From NCBI GenBank assembly GCA_963813415.1, contig CAWEYW010000013.1:1-64000 (forward strand): a stretch of 64,000 bases of DNA. Direction: 5' to 3'. The stretch's first letter is position 1, and every line of letters begins with the position of its first letter. The notes under the pieces were generated by a model. That model did not search any database. It was not told where the DNA came from and was given only the letters and a program-made list of their open reading frames with translations. Shown piece after piece: positions 44,682 to 53,514 of this stretch. The stretch comes from CAIWHR01 sp963813415. Lineage in GTDB: Bacteria > Pseudomonadota > Gammaproteobacteria > Burkholderiales > Casimicrobiaceae. The position numbers were made by a program, and so were the translations under genes.

Positions 44682-44706
44682 AAAAAGGGCCGGCGATCGC
44701 CGGCCC
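44682..44706 (-). terminator. rho-independent terminator of the binding-protein gene
   Basis: Perfect palindrome GGGCCGGCGATCGCCGGCCC (44687-44706) followed on the minus strand by TTTTTA, 22 nt after the stop of the gene at 44728-45762. A second hairpin, CGCCCGC/GCGGGCG (44661-44680), lies just beyond. Confidence 0.85.
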
Positions 44707-44727
44707 TCACCTGCATGCCGACTGCGC

Positions 44728-45762
44728 TCACTGCCTGGGCTTGTAGGGCCCGAGTTCCTTCAGGGCTGCATTCACGAATGACGTATCGGTCACCTGTTCG
44801 ACGGTGACGTTCCCTTCGATCAGGCCGCGGTCCCGGAAGAACTGCAGATCGTGGCGCAAGCTCGCCTCGCCGAGCTTGCCTTCGGGATTGACGCCGTTGG
44901 GCGTGATCGAGGCATATACCTTGGGGTCCTTGATGTTCGTGGCCTTGGTGAGGATGTCGATGATCTCCGGGGCGTTCGGGCCGGCGAGCTTCCCGCCCTT
45001 GAGCGCATCGTTGTAGTCGCGGACCCCGCGGATGTACGCCTTCATGAACCTGCGTCCGACGTCCGGCTGCTCCTTGATGAACTTGCCGCCGTAAAGGATC
45101 ACCGCGACCTGCTGGTTGGGGTAGATGACATCCCCCGGGCCGTAGCGCACCGCGACACCGAGCTGCTCCGAGCGCGTTGCGGAGGGCTCGGTCGTGACGC
45201 TCGCGTCGATGGCCTTGTTCTGGAACGCGAGCACATGCTGCGGAAAGCCCATGTACACGACGTCGATGTCGGTCCATTTGAGCCCGCCTTTCTTGAGTGC
45301 CTCGTTCAGAGTGGCATCCGTGGTGGTGCCCTGCGCCGGCAGTGCGATCTTCAGGCCCTTCAGGTCGGCGAAGCTCTTCACCTTGCCTGAGTCGACGAGA
45401 TCCTTCCGCACCAACAGCGACAGGTAGCCGTACCCCGGGGGCATCGAACCCTTGTCCGCGACCATGCGCACATCGAGGCCGCGCGCGACGGCATTGAAGA
45501 ATCCGGCGGCCGGGGCGCCCGCGCCGACCTCCAGTTGCCCCGTCCCCAGCGGCGCGATCATTTTCGCGGCCGAATCGAACGACGTGAATTCGACCTCGAG
45601 GCCTTCTGCCTTGAAATAGCCTTTCGCGTCGGCGATGAACAGCGGGGCGTCGCTGCTGCTGTTGGTGGTGCCAACGCGCACGGGTGCGGCATGGGCGAGC
45701 CCCGCCAGCGCGACGACCGACAGCGCCGCGAGCGCGCCGCGCAGGATTGCAGTTGCTTTCAT
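44728..45762 (-). CDS. NitT/TauT-type ABC transporter substrate-binding protein
   Basis: 344 residues: signal peptide (ending LAHAAPV), SSDAPLFIADAKGYFKAEGL, KIALPAQGTTTDATLNEAL and DVVYMGFPQHVLAFQNKAID, as in SsuA/TauA/NMT1-like receptors for sulfonates, nitrate or aromatic acids. No permease or ATPase gene is adjacent. It lies 169 nt downstream of a Rieske oxygenase gene on the same strand, so the ligand may be an aromatic carboxylate. Own terminator downstream. Confidence 0.9.
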   Translation of the reverse strand: MKATAILRGALAALSVVALAGLAHAAPVRVGTTNSSSDAPLFIADAKGYFKAEGLEVEFTSFDSAAKMIAPLGTGQLEVGAGAPAAGFFNAVARGLDVRMVADKGSMPPGYGYLSLLVRKDLVDSGKVKSFADLKGLKIALPAQGTTTDATLNEALKKGGLKWTDIDVVYMGFPQHVLAFQNKAIDASVTTEPSATRSEQLGVAVRYGPGDVIYPNQQVAVILYGGKFIKEQPDVGRRFMKAYIRGVRDYNDALKGGKLAGPNAPEIIDILTKATNIKDPKVYASITPNGVNPEGKLGEASLRHDLQFFRDRGLIEGNVTVEQVTDTSFVNAALKELGPYKPRQ

Positions 45763-45931
45763 TGAATGACTCCTCCTCGATGAGACACAGGTCTGTGCCG
45801 GTTGTGTGATGCGTTCCTGGTGGTCATGCGCTCCCGCGCGTGCAGGACGCGTTGGCGCTGTGTCCAGCGCATCGTACGCTGCGAAGGGCAGTCAGCGCCT
45901 GCGCGCCGGCGCTCACCCCGTGCCGCGCCGG

Positions 45932-47212
45932 TCAGATGCTCACCGGGCTGGTATCAGGATGGGCCACGAGCGCCTCGCGCGCGCCGTCCTTGAAGGCAAC
46001 GCCGTGCGGCAGCAGGAGCGACGCCGAGCGCACGCGCTGCGCCTGTGGGTCGGCGCCCGGCGGGATCGGTTGCTTTTCCAGGTTGCGCGCGGCTTTCATC
46101 AGCCGATGCCGCGCCATGATGATGCCGTTGTCGGTCGAGACCAGATTCTCCTTCGTCCGGTCCTGGATCGGCCCCATGCTTTCCTGCACCGACGCGTCCT
46201 GCATGCTGATGCCCTTCACGCCGCTGAAGCTCCTGCGCGCCTTCTGCGCGGTGCGGTCGATCTCGTAATCGTTGTCCTTGTTCGCCTTCGCGCGGTACGT
46301 GCCCGGGATCGTCTCGCAATGAATACCCTTGCCCTCGCGCATCGGCCCGAGCTCGTCCTCCGACAACGGGCGGGCAGGATGCCAGTTCATGCTGAACGCC
46401 CAGCAATGCTCGTCGTCGATCGGCACCCACGCATGCCCGCCGAGGCTGGCCGTACCGAACGGTGGGATGATCGTGTACCACGGCATGATCCACTGCGTGA
46501 TGCGCCAGTAGTAGTTGTCCGCATCGCCCTGGCGGCGGGCGCCGATCAACAGGCCGCCCGCTGATTCGACGACCTCGAACTTCGGGCTCTTGTCCGCGAG
46601 ATAGCGCGCGCTGCGCTCGTTGCCGAGCCAGCTGTCGTGGTGCAGGTCGTACTGGTGCAGGAACGAGACGTGACTCGAGTCGATGCCCCCTTCCATCGCC
46701 TGCAGATAGTTGCACTCCTGCAGGCGCTTGGAGATGAATCGCCGGTCCGGCGGCACCGTCGCCCATTCGAGCTCGGGCAGAGGCGGCTGGAAGTCCGGTG
46801 GGCCCATGTACGTCCAGATGATGCCGCCACGCTCGATGCACGGGTACGCGGTGACCTTGATCTTCGCGCAGAAGCCGCTCTCGGCGGGCTCCGATGGCAC
46901 GTCCACACATTGTCCGGCAACGTCATACTTCCAGCCGTGATACGGACAGCGGATGCCGCTTTCCTCATTGCGTCCGAACCACAGCGACACGCCCCGATGC
47001 GCACAGAACTCGTCGATGAGCCCGATGCGATCCTGCGAATCGCGGAAGGCGATCAGGCGCTCCGAGAGCAGCGTCACCCGCACCGGCGGACAATCGGCTT
47101 CGGGCAACTCTTCCGCCAACAACGCGGGGACCCAGTACCGACGCAGCAGGTTGCCCATGGGCGTGCCCGGGCCGGTCTGCGTCAGGAGGTCGTTCTGTTC
47201 TCGAGTGAGCAT
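45932..47212 (-). CDS. Rieske aromatic ring-hydroxylating oxygenase (phthalate 4,5-dioxygenase-like alpha subunit)
   Basis: 426 residues. Rieske cluster FCAHRGVSLWFGRN and IRCPYHGWKYD (2 Cys, 2 His); catalytic iron ligands in GGIDSSHVSFLHQYDLHHD, with the bridging Asp nearby. The opening MLTREQNDLLTQTGPGTPMG and RRYWVPALLAEELPEADCPP are typical of phthalate/vanillate-type single-component oxygenases that use a separate reductase. No reductase gene is next to it. Substrate not defined. Confidence 0.9.
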   Translation of the reverse strand: MLTREQNDLLTQTGPGTPMGNLLRRYWVPALLAEELPEADCPPVRVTLLSERLIAFRDSQDRIGLIDEFCAHRGVSLWFGRNEESGIRCPYHGWKYDVAGQCVDVPSEPAESGFCAKIKVTAYPCIERGGIIWTYMGPPDFQPPLPELEWATVPPDRRFISKRLQECNYLQAMEGGIDSSHVSFLHQYDLHHDSWLGNERSARYLADKSPKFEVVESAGGLLIGARRQGDADNYYWRITQWIMPWYTIIPPFGTASLGGHAWVPIDDEHCWAFSMNWHPARPLSEDELGPMREGKGIHCETIPGTYRAKANKDNDYEIDRTAQKARRSFSGVKGISMQDASVQESMGPIQDRTKENLVSTDNGIIMARHRLMKAARNLEKQPIPPGADPQAQRVRSASLLLPHGVAFKDGAREALVAHPDTSPVSI

Positions 47213-47462
47213 GGCGTTCGACCGTGGTTAGCCCGACATGATAGTCGGCGAGCCCAGCCGCCGCCAAGAACCGAGCGTGCAGACCGGACGTCTAATGAAC
47301 AACGACCCTGCCGGTGTTCGCCCCGTGATGGCGAGCGGCGGTGCAGGGATTCATCCGCGGTCGTGGAATGACGTTGCTACGGAACCAATCCGCGCACAAA
47401 GCCGCGCGCGCATCCGTGCCTCTCAGACCTGCCGCCACGGAACGATCGTGAAAGGAGCATTC

Positions 47463-47981
47463 ATGATGCCGGTACGAATTGCACGTTCGGCGGTTCTCGC
47501 CACCGCCTTGATCGGCGCAGGTGTCGCCATGGCGCAGCCCGGCGAGTTGCAACCGCGCTCGCAGAACAACGTCGAGTATGTCACGGGCGGGGTCGGTACC
47601 GAGGAGCAGGCCGCCCTGAAGGAGCTGGGACACGAAGGCTATACGCTGAAGCTGGTTTTCGCCGAGCGCGGCACCGGCGCCTACCTGGCCAACGTGCATG
47701 TAATGGTCGCCGACACCAGTGGCAGGACCGTGCTCGACGCGATGGCCGACGGGCCCGCCTTCTACGCGAAGCTCCCCGCGGGACACTACCGCGTCACCGC
47801 CGAGCACGCCGGGATGCGCCAGACGTCTACGGTAAGTACCGGGCAAGGCGGGCCGGTGACGATCACGTGGCCCGCCGAGCCCGGCAGCGCCGCCGAGCCC
47901 GCCGACACGCGTGCCCCTCATGGTGACGCTCCTCCGCTCGCGCCAGCGCACGCGGGCGAGCCGGTGGGTCGCGGTCGCTGA
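47463..47981 (+). CDS. secreted protein with carboxypeptidase-regulatory-like (CarboxypepD) domain
   Basis: 172 residues from the ATG after AAAGGAG. Signal peptide ending VAMAQPG, then a beta-sandwich-like region (YTLKLVFAERGTGAYLANVH, LPAGHYRVTAEHAGMRQTST) and a Pro/Ala-rich C-terminus. Function unknown; periplasmic. Divergent from the Rieske gene with about 250 nt between. Confidence 0.7.
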   Translation: MMPVRIARSAVLATALIGAGVAMAQPGELQPRSQNNVEYVTGGVGTEEQAALKELGHEGYTLKLVFAERGTGAYLANVHVMVADTSGRTVLDAMADGPAFYAKLPAGHYRVTAEHAGMRQTSTVSTGQGGPVTITWPAEPGSAAEPADTRAPHGDAPPLAPAHAGEPVGRGR

Positions 47982-48015
47982 GGCTCGAAGGCGGTACGCA
48001 GCGCGGCCGTGGCTC

Positions 48016-49749
48016 CTACGCCGCGGGCGTGGAGCGTGATACTGCTGCAGCGGGGGACACGGCGTCGCTCGCCGCCCGTTTCACGAAGCGCCTGAGGAAC
48101 GTTCGCGTCTGTCCGTCGGGGAACACCACGTCCAGGTGTTCCGCCGTCCTGGCGACGATCTGCCCGTCGCCGTAGCGCGGCACGCGCACCACGTCACCGA
48201 CGTCCAGCACCGGTCGCCGCGGCGCTCGGGCGCGCGGCTTGCGCGGCGTCGGCTGCGTACTGTCCGCAATCGCAACGGCGAGCCTGCGCTCGGGCGGATC
48301 GACGCAGTTGTCGCAGCTCCCGCAACGCTCGTCCTCGAGTTCCTCGCTGAAATACTCGAGCAGCACGCGCCAGCGGCAAAAGCCGGTTTGCGCATAGAAG
48401 ATCATGCGTTCGAGCATCGCACGGTCGTTTTCGCTCTTGGCCTCGTAATCCCGCGCGAGCCTCGCGAGACGTGCTGCGTCGATGTCCGGCACGAGCAGCT
48501 GATAGCGCATGGTGCGCTTCTGACGGACGATCTTCGCGTCCTTGAGGAGCTTCAGCGCAACGCGAGCCTTGTTCTGCGGCACCTCGTTGACGACGGCGCG
48601 CAGCTGTGTGGCCGACACGGGCTTGGTCGCCGCACGCTGCGCGACGAGCGCGTGGTGCACCGCACCGATTTCGTCCACCGATGGATACCGTCCTGCAAGA
48701 AAGAACTGCTGCACCCGCTTGTCCTTGACGTCGTACAGCAGCGTGCACTGGGCAACGTCGCCGTCGCGACCGGCCCGTCCCGACTCCTGGTAATACGCCT
48801 CGAGGCTCGCCGGCACATGGTAATGAATGACGAAGCGGAGGTCGGGCTTGTCGATGCCGAGGCCGAACGCATTCGTCGCCACCATCACGCGGATCTCGTC
48901 CGCCATGAACGCATCCTGGTTCGCCTGGCGCTCGTGCGCATTCAACCGGCCGTGATAGATGGACGCACTCTCGCCGGCCTGAAGCAGCGCCTCGCATGCG
49001 GCTTCGGTCTCACGGATGGTCGCGCAGTAAACGATACCCGCACCGGCGGTCTCGCGCACGAGCTGGAGCAGACGCGCCGTCTTCTCGGCGTCGTTGGTGA
49101 CGTGCACGACCCGGTAATGCAGGTTGGGCCGGTACATTCCGGTGTTGATCACCTGCATGCGCGGGCGCCCGAGCTGCTTCACGATGTCGGTCACGACGGC
49201 CGGCGTCGCCGTTGCCGTTAGCGCAAGCACCGGCGGGTCGCCCAGCGCACCGATCGCTCCGGCCAGTTCCAGGAAAGCGGGACGGAAGTCATGTCCCCAT
49301 TGCGAGATGCAGTGAGCTTCGTCGACGACGAACAGCGCGGGTGGATGGACGTTGAGCGCGGCCACGAAGCGCTCGTCGGTGAGCCGTTCTGGTGTCGTGA
49401 AGATGATCTGGAGCTCCCCGGCCGCGATGGCATCCAGAGCTTCCTGCTCCTCGCGCGCGTTCAACGTGCTGTTGAGCTGCGCCGTGCGCACGTCCGCTTC
49501 GACGAGCTTGTCCACCTGATCCTTCATGAGCGCGATCAACGGCGAAACGACCACGGTCGCACCGGGCAGATGCAATGCCGGCAGCTGGTAGCACAGCGAC
49601 TTGCCGGCGCCGGTCGGCATGATGGCGAGGGTGTCCTTGCGCACAAGAACGCGCGCGATCACTTCCTGCTGGCCCTCGCGCAAATGGGCGATGCCGAACG
49701 TTTCGCGCAGGGTCTTTCTGATCGCATGCGCCGGAATCGGCGGGGTCAT
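48016..49749 (-). CDS. recQ: RecQ-family ATP-dependent DNA helicase with atypical C-terminal part
   Basis: 577 residues from the ATG at 49749. FRxGQ-type motif HLREGQQEVI, Walker A MPTGAGKSLCYQLPA, DEAHCISQWGHDF, and helicase motif YYQESGRAGRDG. The zinc-type cysteines (CRWRVLLEYF ... CGSCDNC) come after an inserted winged-helix-like segment (about 395-470) rather than before it. The protein ends in a small beta-barrel-like module (VGDVVRVPRYGDGQIVART) in place of HRDC. Unwinds DNA 3' to 5' in repair and recombination. Confidence 0.9.
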   Translation of the reverse strand: MTPPIPAHAIRKTLRETFGIAHLREGQQEVIARVLVRKDTLAIMPTGAGKSLCYQLPALHLPGATVVVSPLIALMKDQVDKLVEADVRTAQLNSTLNAREEQEALDAIAAGELQIIFTTPERLTDERFVAALNVHPPALFVVDEAHCISQWGHDFRPAFLELAGAIGALGDPPVLALTATATPAVVTDIVKQLGRPRMQVINTGMYRPNLHYRVVHVTNDAEKTARLLQLVRETAGAGIVYCATIRETEAACEALLQAGESASIYHGRLNAHERQANQDAFMADEIRVMVATNAFGLGIDKPDLRFVIHYHVPASLEAYYQESGRAGRDGDVAQCTLLYDVKDKRVQQFFLAGRYPSVDEIGAVHHALVAQRAATKPVSATQLRAVVNEVPQNKARVALKLLKDAKIVRQKRTMRYQLLVPDIDAARLARLARDYEAKSENDRAMLERMIFYAQTGFCRWRVLLEYFSEELEDERCGSCDNCVDPPERRLAVAIADSTQPTPRKPRARAPRRPVLDVGDVVRVPRYGDGQIVARTAEHLDVVFPDGQTRTFLRRFVKRAASDAVSPAAAVSRSTPAA

Positions 49750-49940
49750 GGGCGAAGTCCCGGTCGCAGCGAATGACGAAGTGCGTGGATGGACACGCCG
49801 GCAGGTCGTGACCGCGGCACCGATGGGCAAAAAGGCCCGGGCGGTCTGTAATTTTTGCGTGCGGTCGCGCACGCCGGACGCGCCATGCTCGTGCTGACTG
49901 GCGTGCTGGTCGAAAGGTCGCCGGTGGCGTTCTGGCGCGC

Positions 49941-50534
49941 CTAGCGACGTCCTGGATTGCGGCCGCTCCCGGGTCCGGGTTCGCCACCATTCTTACCGGT
50001 GCCACTCGGCCCACCGATGCCGCCCGAAATGAGTCCGGGTTGCTCACCGCCACCCGGGGCCTCCTGCTCCTCGTCCATCCCTGCGAGGTTCTCCTCGCGC
50101 GGACCGATGTCCTCGTCGACGGCTTCGTCCATCGCCTCGATCGTCTGCCGGCCGCCGTTGTCGCGCCGCGAAAAATCGTGAGGATTTTCATCGTCCGGGA
50201 GACTGTCGAGGGTGTCCTCGCGCAGGACCTCGTCGTTCGGCACGGTCGAATCGCGCCCGGCGGCGCCACGCTCGCCGGTCCCGTGGCGGTCGCTGTCACT
50301 GTCGAGATTGGCGTCACCGATGTCCGCGCCGGCGTCTGCCCCCGGGCCGTCCAGATCGGGGTCCGACGTGGTGCCGCGATCGAGACCCAGCTGGTCCTCC
50401 CCGTTCAAGCCGGGGCCACCGACGATGTCACTGCCGGAATCCGTGGAATCGCTCGGGCCGAGCGCTCCCGTGCCATGTCCGCGATTGGTGATGGGATCCT
50501 CTTCCCCGGTCCTGAAAAGTGTGCTGTTGGCCAT
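49941..50534 (-). CDS. acidic, disordered small protein
   Basis: 197 residues from the Met at 50534 (GGAGACGGAAC upstream). Gly/Asp/Ser-rich throughout: GPSDSTDSGSDIVGGPG, LGLDRGTTSD, DSDSDRHGTGER. This kind of low-complexity protein with GPSDSTDSGSD and GLDRGT motifs recurs in Burkholderiales, sometimes with misleading annotations; no function is established. Next to cspA on the same strand. Confidence 0.6.
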   Translation of the reverse strand: MANSTLFRTGEEDPITNRGHGTGALGPSDSTDSGSDIVGGPGLNGEDQLGLDRGTTSDPDLDGPGADAGADIGDANLDSDSDRHGTGERGAAGRDSTVPNDEVLREDTLDSLPDDENPHDFSRRDNGGRQTIEAMDEAVDEDIGPREENLAGMDEEQEAPGGGEQPGLISGGIGGPSGTGKNGGEPGPGSGRNPGRR

Positions 50535-50663
50535 GTTCCGTCTCCTTTGCAAACGGAAGATCGAGCAAGCGATGTGCCATGCGATTCAGCGTACGCTGGA
50601 TGCAAAGCAGCAACCTACTTTGCATCGAAAGCGCGCCCGCACGTTTATGCGACCGACAAAAAC

Positions 50664-50690
50664 AAAAAGCCGGGCAGAGCCCGGCTTTTT
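50664..50690 (-). terminator. terminator downstream of cspA (bidirectional in form)
   Basis: AAAAAGCCGGGC-AGA-GCCCGGCTTTTT, a perfect stem with A/T flanks on both sides, 20 nt after the cspA stop. Confidence 0.92.
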
Positions 50691-50709
50691 GTTGGAAGCA
50701 GATTCGCGG

Positions 50710-50913
50710 TTACGCGCTCTGGATGTTGCTCGCCTGCTTGCCCTTCGGTCCGGTCGTCACCTCGAACTGCACCTTCTGACCTTCCTTCAGGGTTTTGAAT
50801 CCCGGCATGTTGATTGCCGAAAAATGGGCGAACAGATCCTCGCCGCCGCCATCAGGAGTGATGAAGCCGAAACCCTTGGCGTCGTTGAACCACTTCACAG
50901 TACCAGTTGCCAT
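50710..50913 (-). CDS. cspA: cold-shock domain protein
   Basis: 67 residues, a single cold-shock domain: TGTVKWFNDAKGFGFITPDG (RNP1 KGFGFI), EDLFAHFSAI (RNP2) and QKVQFEVTTGPKGKQASNI. Binds single-stranded RNA and DNA as an RNA chaperone. It has a 5' leader that may fold (see 50925-50956) and a strong terminator downstream. GAGGAAAACTAGCA precedes the ATG. Confidence 0.95.
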   Translation of the reverse strand: MATGTVKWFNDAKGFGFITPDGGGEDLFAHFSAINMPGFKTLKEGQKVQFEVTTGPKGKQASNIQSA

Positions 50914-50924
50914 TGCTAGTTTTC

Positions 50925-50956
50925 CTCAAGAAAAAATAAATCGGGCGAAATGCCCG
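50925..50956 (-). promoter_or_regulatory. hairpin with T-rich tail in the cspA 5' leader
   Basis: Minus strand CGGGC-ATTTC-GCCCG (50942-50956) followed by ATTTATTTTTTC, about 12 nt upstream of the cspA ribosome site. It resembles a short terminator or temperature-responsive leader. Weak (5 bp). Confidence 0.4.
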
Positions 50957-51173
50957 GCCGATGTTTCGATCTCAAGGAAAGAACGGCGTACGGCGCCCTG
51001 TGAGCAGTCGTACAAGGCCTAATTGCTGCCTTGGAGCAAAACACGTGCGCGGAGGATACACAGAATCCGGCAGCTTTGCCAGTATTTTTTGCAACCTGTC
51101 AAGGGGGTTTCAACCCCATTTAAGATCAATGACTTGCCGCGGATTTGCTGCCCTGCGGAACGCCATCCTGGGC

Positions 51174-52205
51174 TCACCCGCCTTCGATTTCGCGGCGGAC
51201 GATGGCCGCCCCGGCTCCCAGGGCCTGCAGCTTGCCCCGCGCGACGGCGCGCGCGAGCGGCACCATGCCGCAGTTGGTGCAGGGATAGAGTCGCTCCGCG
51301 GGAACGTGCTGCAGAGCGTGCCGTATCGTCGCGGCCACTTCCTCCGGCGATTCGACGCGCTCGCTTGCGACATCGATGCAGCCTACGAGAACGTCCTTGC
51401 CTTCGAGCAAGCCGATGAGCTCGATCGGCACATGCGAGTTCGCGCATTCGAGCGATACCTGGCGAATCGCCGAGCGGGCGAGCAGTGGAAACGTCTGCTC
51501 GTACTGGCGCCATTCGGAGCCGAGCGTCTGCTTCCAGTCGTTGTTCGCCTTGATGCCATAGCCGTAACAGATGTGCACCGCCGTTGCGCAGGGCAGGCCC
51601 TGCGCGGCGCGTTCGAGTGCGGCGACACCCCAGTCGCGCACTTCGTCGAAATACACGTTGAACGCGGGCTCGTCGAACTGGACAACGTCCACACCCGTGG
51701 CCGCGATCGCGAGTGCCTCCTCGTTCAGGATCTCCGCGAACGCCCATGCGAGCTTCTCGCGGCTCCGGTAGTGCGCGTCGTACAGCGTGTCCACCATCGT
51801 CATCGGTCCAGGCAGCGTGTACTTCACGCGCCGGCTCGTGGCGCTGCGCAGGAACTTCGCATCGTCGACAAACACCGGTCCCTTGCGCGCCACTGCACCG
51901 ACCACCACCGGCACGTCCGCGTCGTACCGATTGCGAATGCGCACCGTCTTCTTATGCTGGAAGTCGACGCCGTCGAGGTGGTCGAGGAAAGTCGTGACGA
52001 AGTGGCGCCTGGTCTGCTCCCCATCGGAGAGTATGTCGATCCCGGCGTTCTCCTGGTCGCGCACCACGAGGCGCACGGCATCGCGCTTGCCTTCGGCGAG
52101 CGCGTCGCCCTCCAGCAGCCATGGTGCCCACAGGGTGTTCGGCTGCGCCAGCCAGCGTGGCTTCGGAAGGCTGCCGGCAATCGTGGTCTGCAGCGGATAG
52201 GACAT
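51174..52205 (-). CDS. MetE-like methionine synthase consisting of the catalytic domain only
   Basis: 343 residues from the Met at 52205 (GGAGAG upstream). Only the C-terminal TIM barrel of MetE is present (MetE is ~750 residues): TTIAGSLPKPRWL, GIDILSDGEQTRRHF, VDVVQFDEPAFNVYF, and zinc-ligand regions AVHICYGYG (His, Cys) and YPCTNCGM (Cys). Short MetE-like enzymes can take methyl groups from donors other than methyl-tetrahydrofolate (Mes families). The methyl donor here is unknown. Divergent from the D-2-hydroxyacid dehydrogenase. Confidence 0.85.
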   Translation of the reverse strand: MSYPLQTTIAGSLPKPRWLAQPNTLWAPWLLEGDALAEGKRDAVRLVVRDQENAGIDILSDGEQTRRHFVTTFLDHLDGVDFQHKKTVRIRNRYDADVPVVVGAVARKGPVFVDDAKFLRSATSRRVKYTLPGPMTMVDTLYDAHYRSREKLAWAFAEILNEEALAIAATGVDVVQFDEPAFNVYFDEVRDWGVAALERAAQGLPCATAVHICYGYGIKANNDWKQTLGSEWRQYEQTFPLLARSAIRQVSLECANSHVPIELIGLLEGKDVLVGCIDVASERVESPEEVAATIRHALQHVPAERLYPCTNCGMVPLARAVARGKLQALGAGAAIVRREIEGG

Positions 52206-52480
52206 TGCGCTCTCCATTCGCGTGATAGTTCGGGACCTGCGTCTATTGTAGGCGTGCGCGCCAGTGTCGCGCGTTGCACTCTGGACGCAGGCGCGCCGCC
52301 TCGGTGCTTTGTGTGCACGCAGTGACTCGGCGCGGCGTCAGCCGAGCGCCCCTGTACTCGTGGAAGACGGCCCTCGGGCCGAGGCCGGAAAAAGTGGACC
52401 GCAAGAGCAGCCGAGCAGCTCCACCCTCTTGACCGGTTCACGGCGGACACGTACCTTGGCGCGTCGCGCTGCCGTCCATC

Positions 52481-53446
52481 ATGACCAAGGTTCTCTTCTC
52501 CGATTACGACTTTCCCGATATCGACATCGAGCAGCGCGTCTTCGCCGCGGCCGGAGTCGATCTCCTCACGGCGCAGTGCCGGACCGAGGCCGAAGTTGTG
52601 GCCGCCGGCCGCGACTGTCGCGCGATCCTGCTGCAGTACGCGCCCATCACCGCCGGCGTTGTCGACGCGCTGCCACGGCTCGGCATCGTGAGTCGCATCG
52701 GCGCCGGCTTCGACACGATCGATACTGGTGCATGCGTGCGCCGTGGGGTGTGGGTGGCGAATTCGCCGGACTACGGCGTCGGCGAAGTGGCCACGCACGC
52801 GCTGGCGCTCGCGCTCGCGTCGATGCGCCACATCGTCGCCTTCGATCGCGACATTCATGCGGGCCGGTGGCACTATCTCTCGGGCGGGCCGATCCGCCGC
52901 GCCACGGAGCTCACGCTGGGCATCGTCGGTCTCGGACGCATCGGCAAGCGCATGGCACACGTGAGCCGCAACGTGTTCCGGCGTGTCCTGGCCTGTGATC
53001 CCTACATCATCGACGGCGATTTTCCGGCCTACGTGGAGCGCCGCGGCTTGCGTGACCTCTTTGCCGAAAGCGACGTGGTCTCGCTGCACGTGCCGCTCAA
53101 CGACGAGACGCGGCGCATGATCGATGGTCCGCTTCTCGCCGCAATGCGTCCCGGCTGTCATCTCGTCAACACCGCACGTGGTGCCGTGGTGGACGTCGAT
53201 GCGGCGGTCGCCGCCGTGCGGGACGGCACGCTCGCGGGCCTCGCGCTCGATGTGCTGCCGGAGGAGCCCGTCGCTGCCGACTCGCCGTTGCTGGGCGATT
53301 CCCGCATCATCCTCACGCCGCACGCCGCTTTCTTTTCGGTGCAGGCCGAGCGGGAGTTGCGCGAGAAAGCGGCGCGGAATATCGTCACCTGGCTGAAGAC
53401 GGGCCGACCGGATTATGTCGTCGCCGTCGGCACGCGCAGGCCCTAG
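52481..53446 (+). CDS. D-2-hydroxyacid dehydrogenase (C-terminal-binding-protein-like)
   Basis: 321 residues. NAD motif LGIVGLGRIGKRMA, LVNTARGAVVDVDAAVAAV (catalytic Arg within NTARG), Glu in LDVLPEEPV and the acid-base His in LTPHAAFFS. The PHAAFFS ending is typical of CtBP-like and phosphoglycerate-dehydrogenase-like proteins from proteobacteria. Cytosolic oxidoreductase on a 2-hydroxy/2-keto acid. The transporter operon starts 68 nt downstream, so the acid is possibly derived from the transported sugar. Confidence 0.9.
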   Translation: MTKVLFSDYDFPDIDIEQRVFAAAGVDLLTAQCRTEAEVVAAGRDCRAILLQYAPITAGVVDALPRLGIVSRIGAGFDTIDTGACVRRGVWVANSPDYGVGEVATHALALALASMRHIVAFDRDIHAGRWHYLSGGPIRRATELTLGIVGLGRIGKRMAHVSRNVFRRVLACDPYIIDGDFPAYVERRGLRDLFAESDVVSLHVPLNDETRRMIDGPLLAAMRPGCHLVNTARGAVVDVDAAVAAVRDGTLAGLALDVLPEEPVAADSPLLGDSRIILTPHAAFFSVQAERELREKAARNIVTWLKTGRPDYVVAVGTRRP

Positions 53447-53514
53447 AAGGACGTAGCAATCGAGCTCCCGAGACGGACTCTAGATGCCGGCGGAGCGGTG
53501 GTCGAGGAGGAGCA

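Noticed and set aside
52218..52480. Cobalamin or SAM riboswitch before the MetE-like gene
   Set aside because: No recognisable B12-box or SAM consensus on either strand of the divergent gap.
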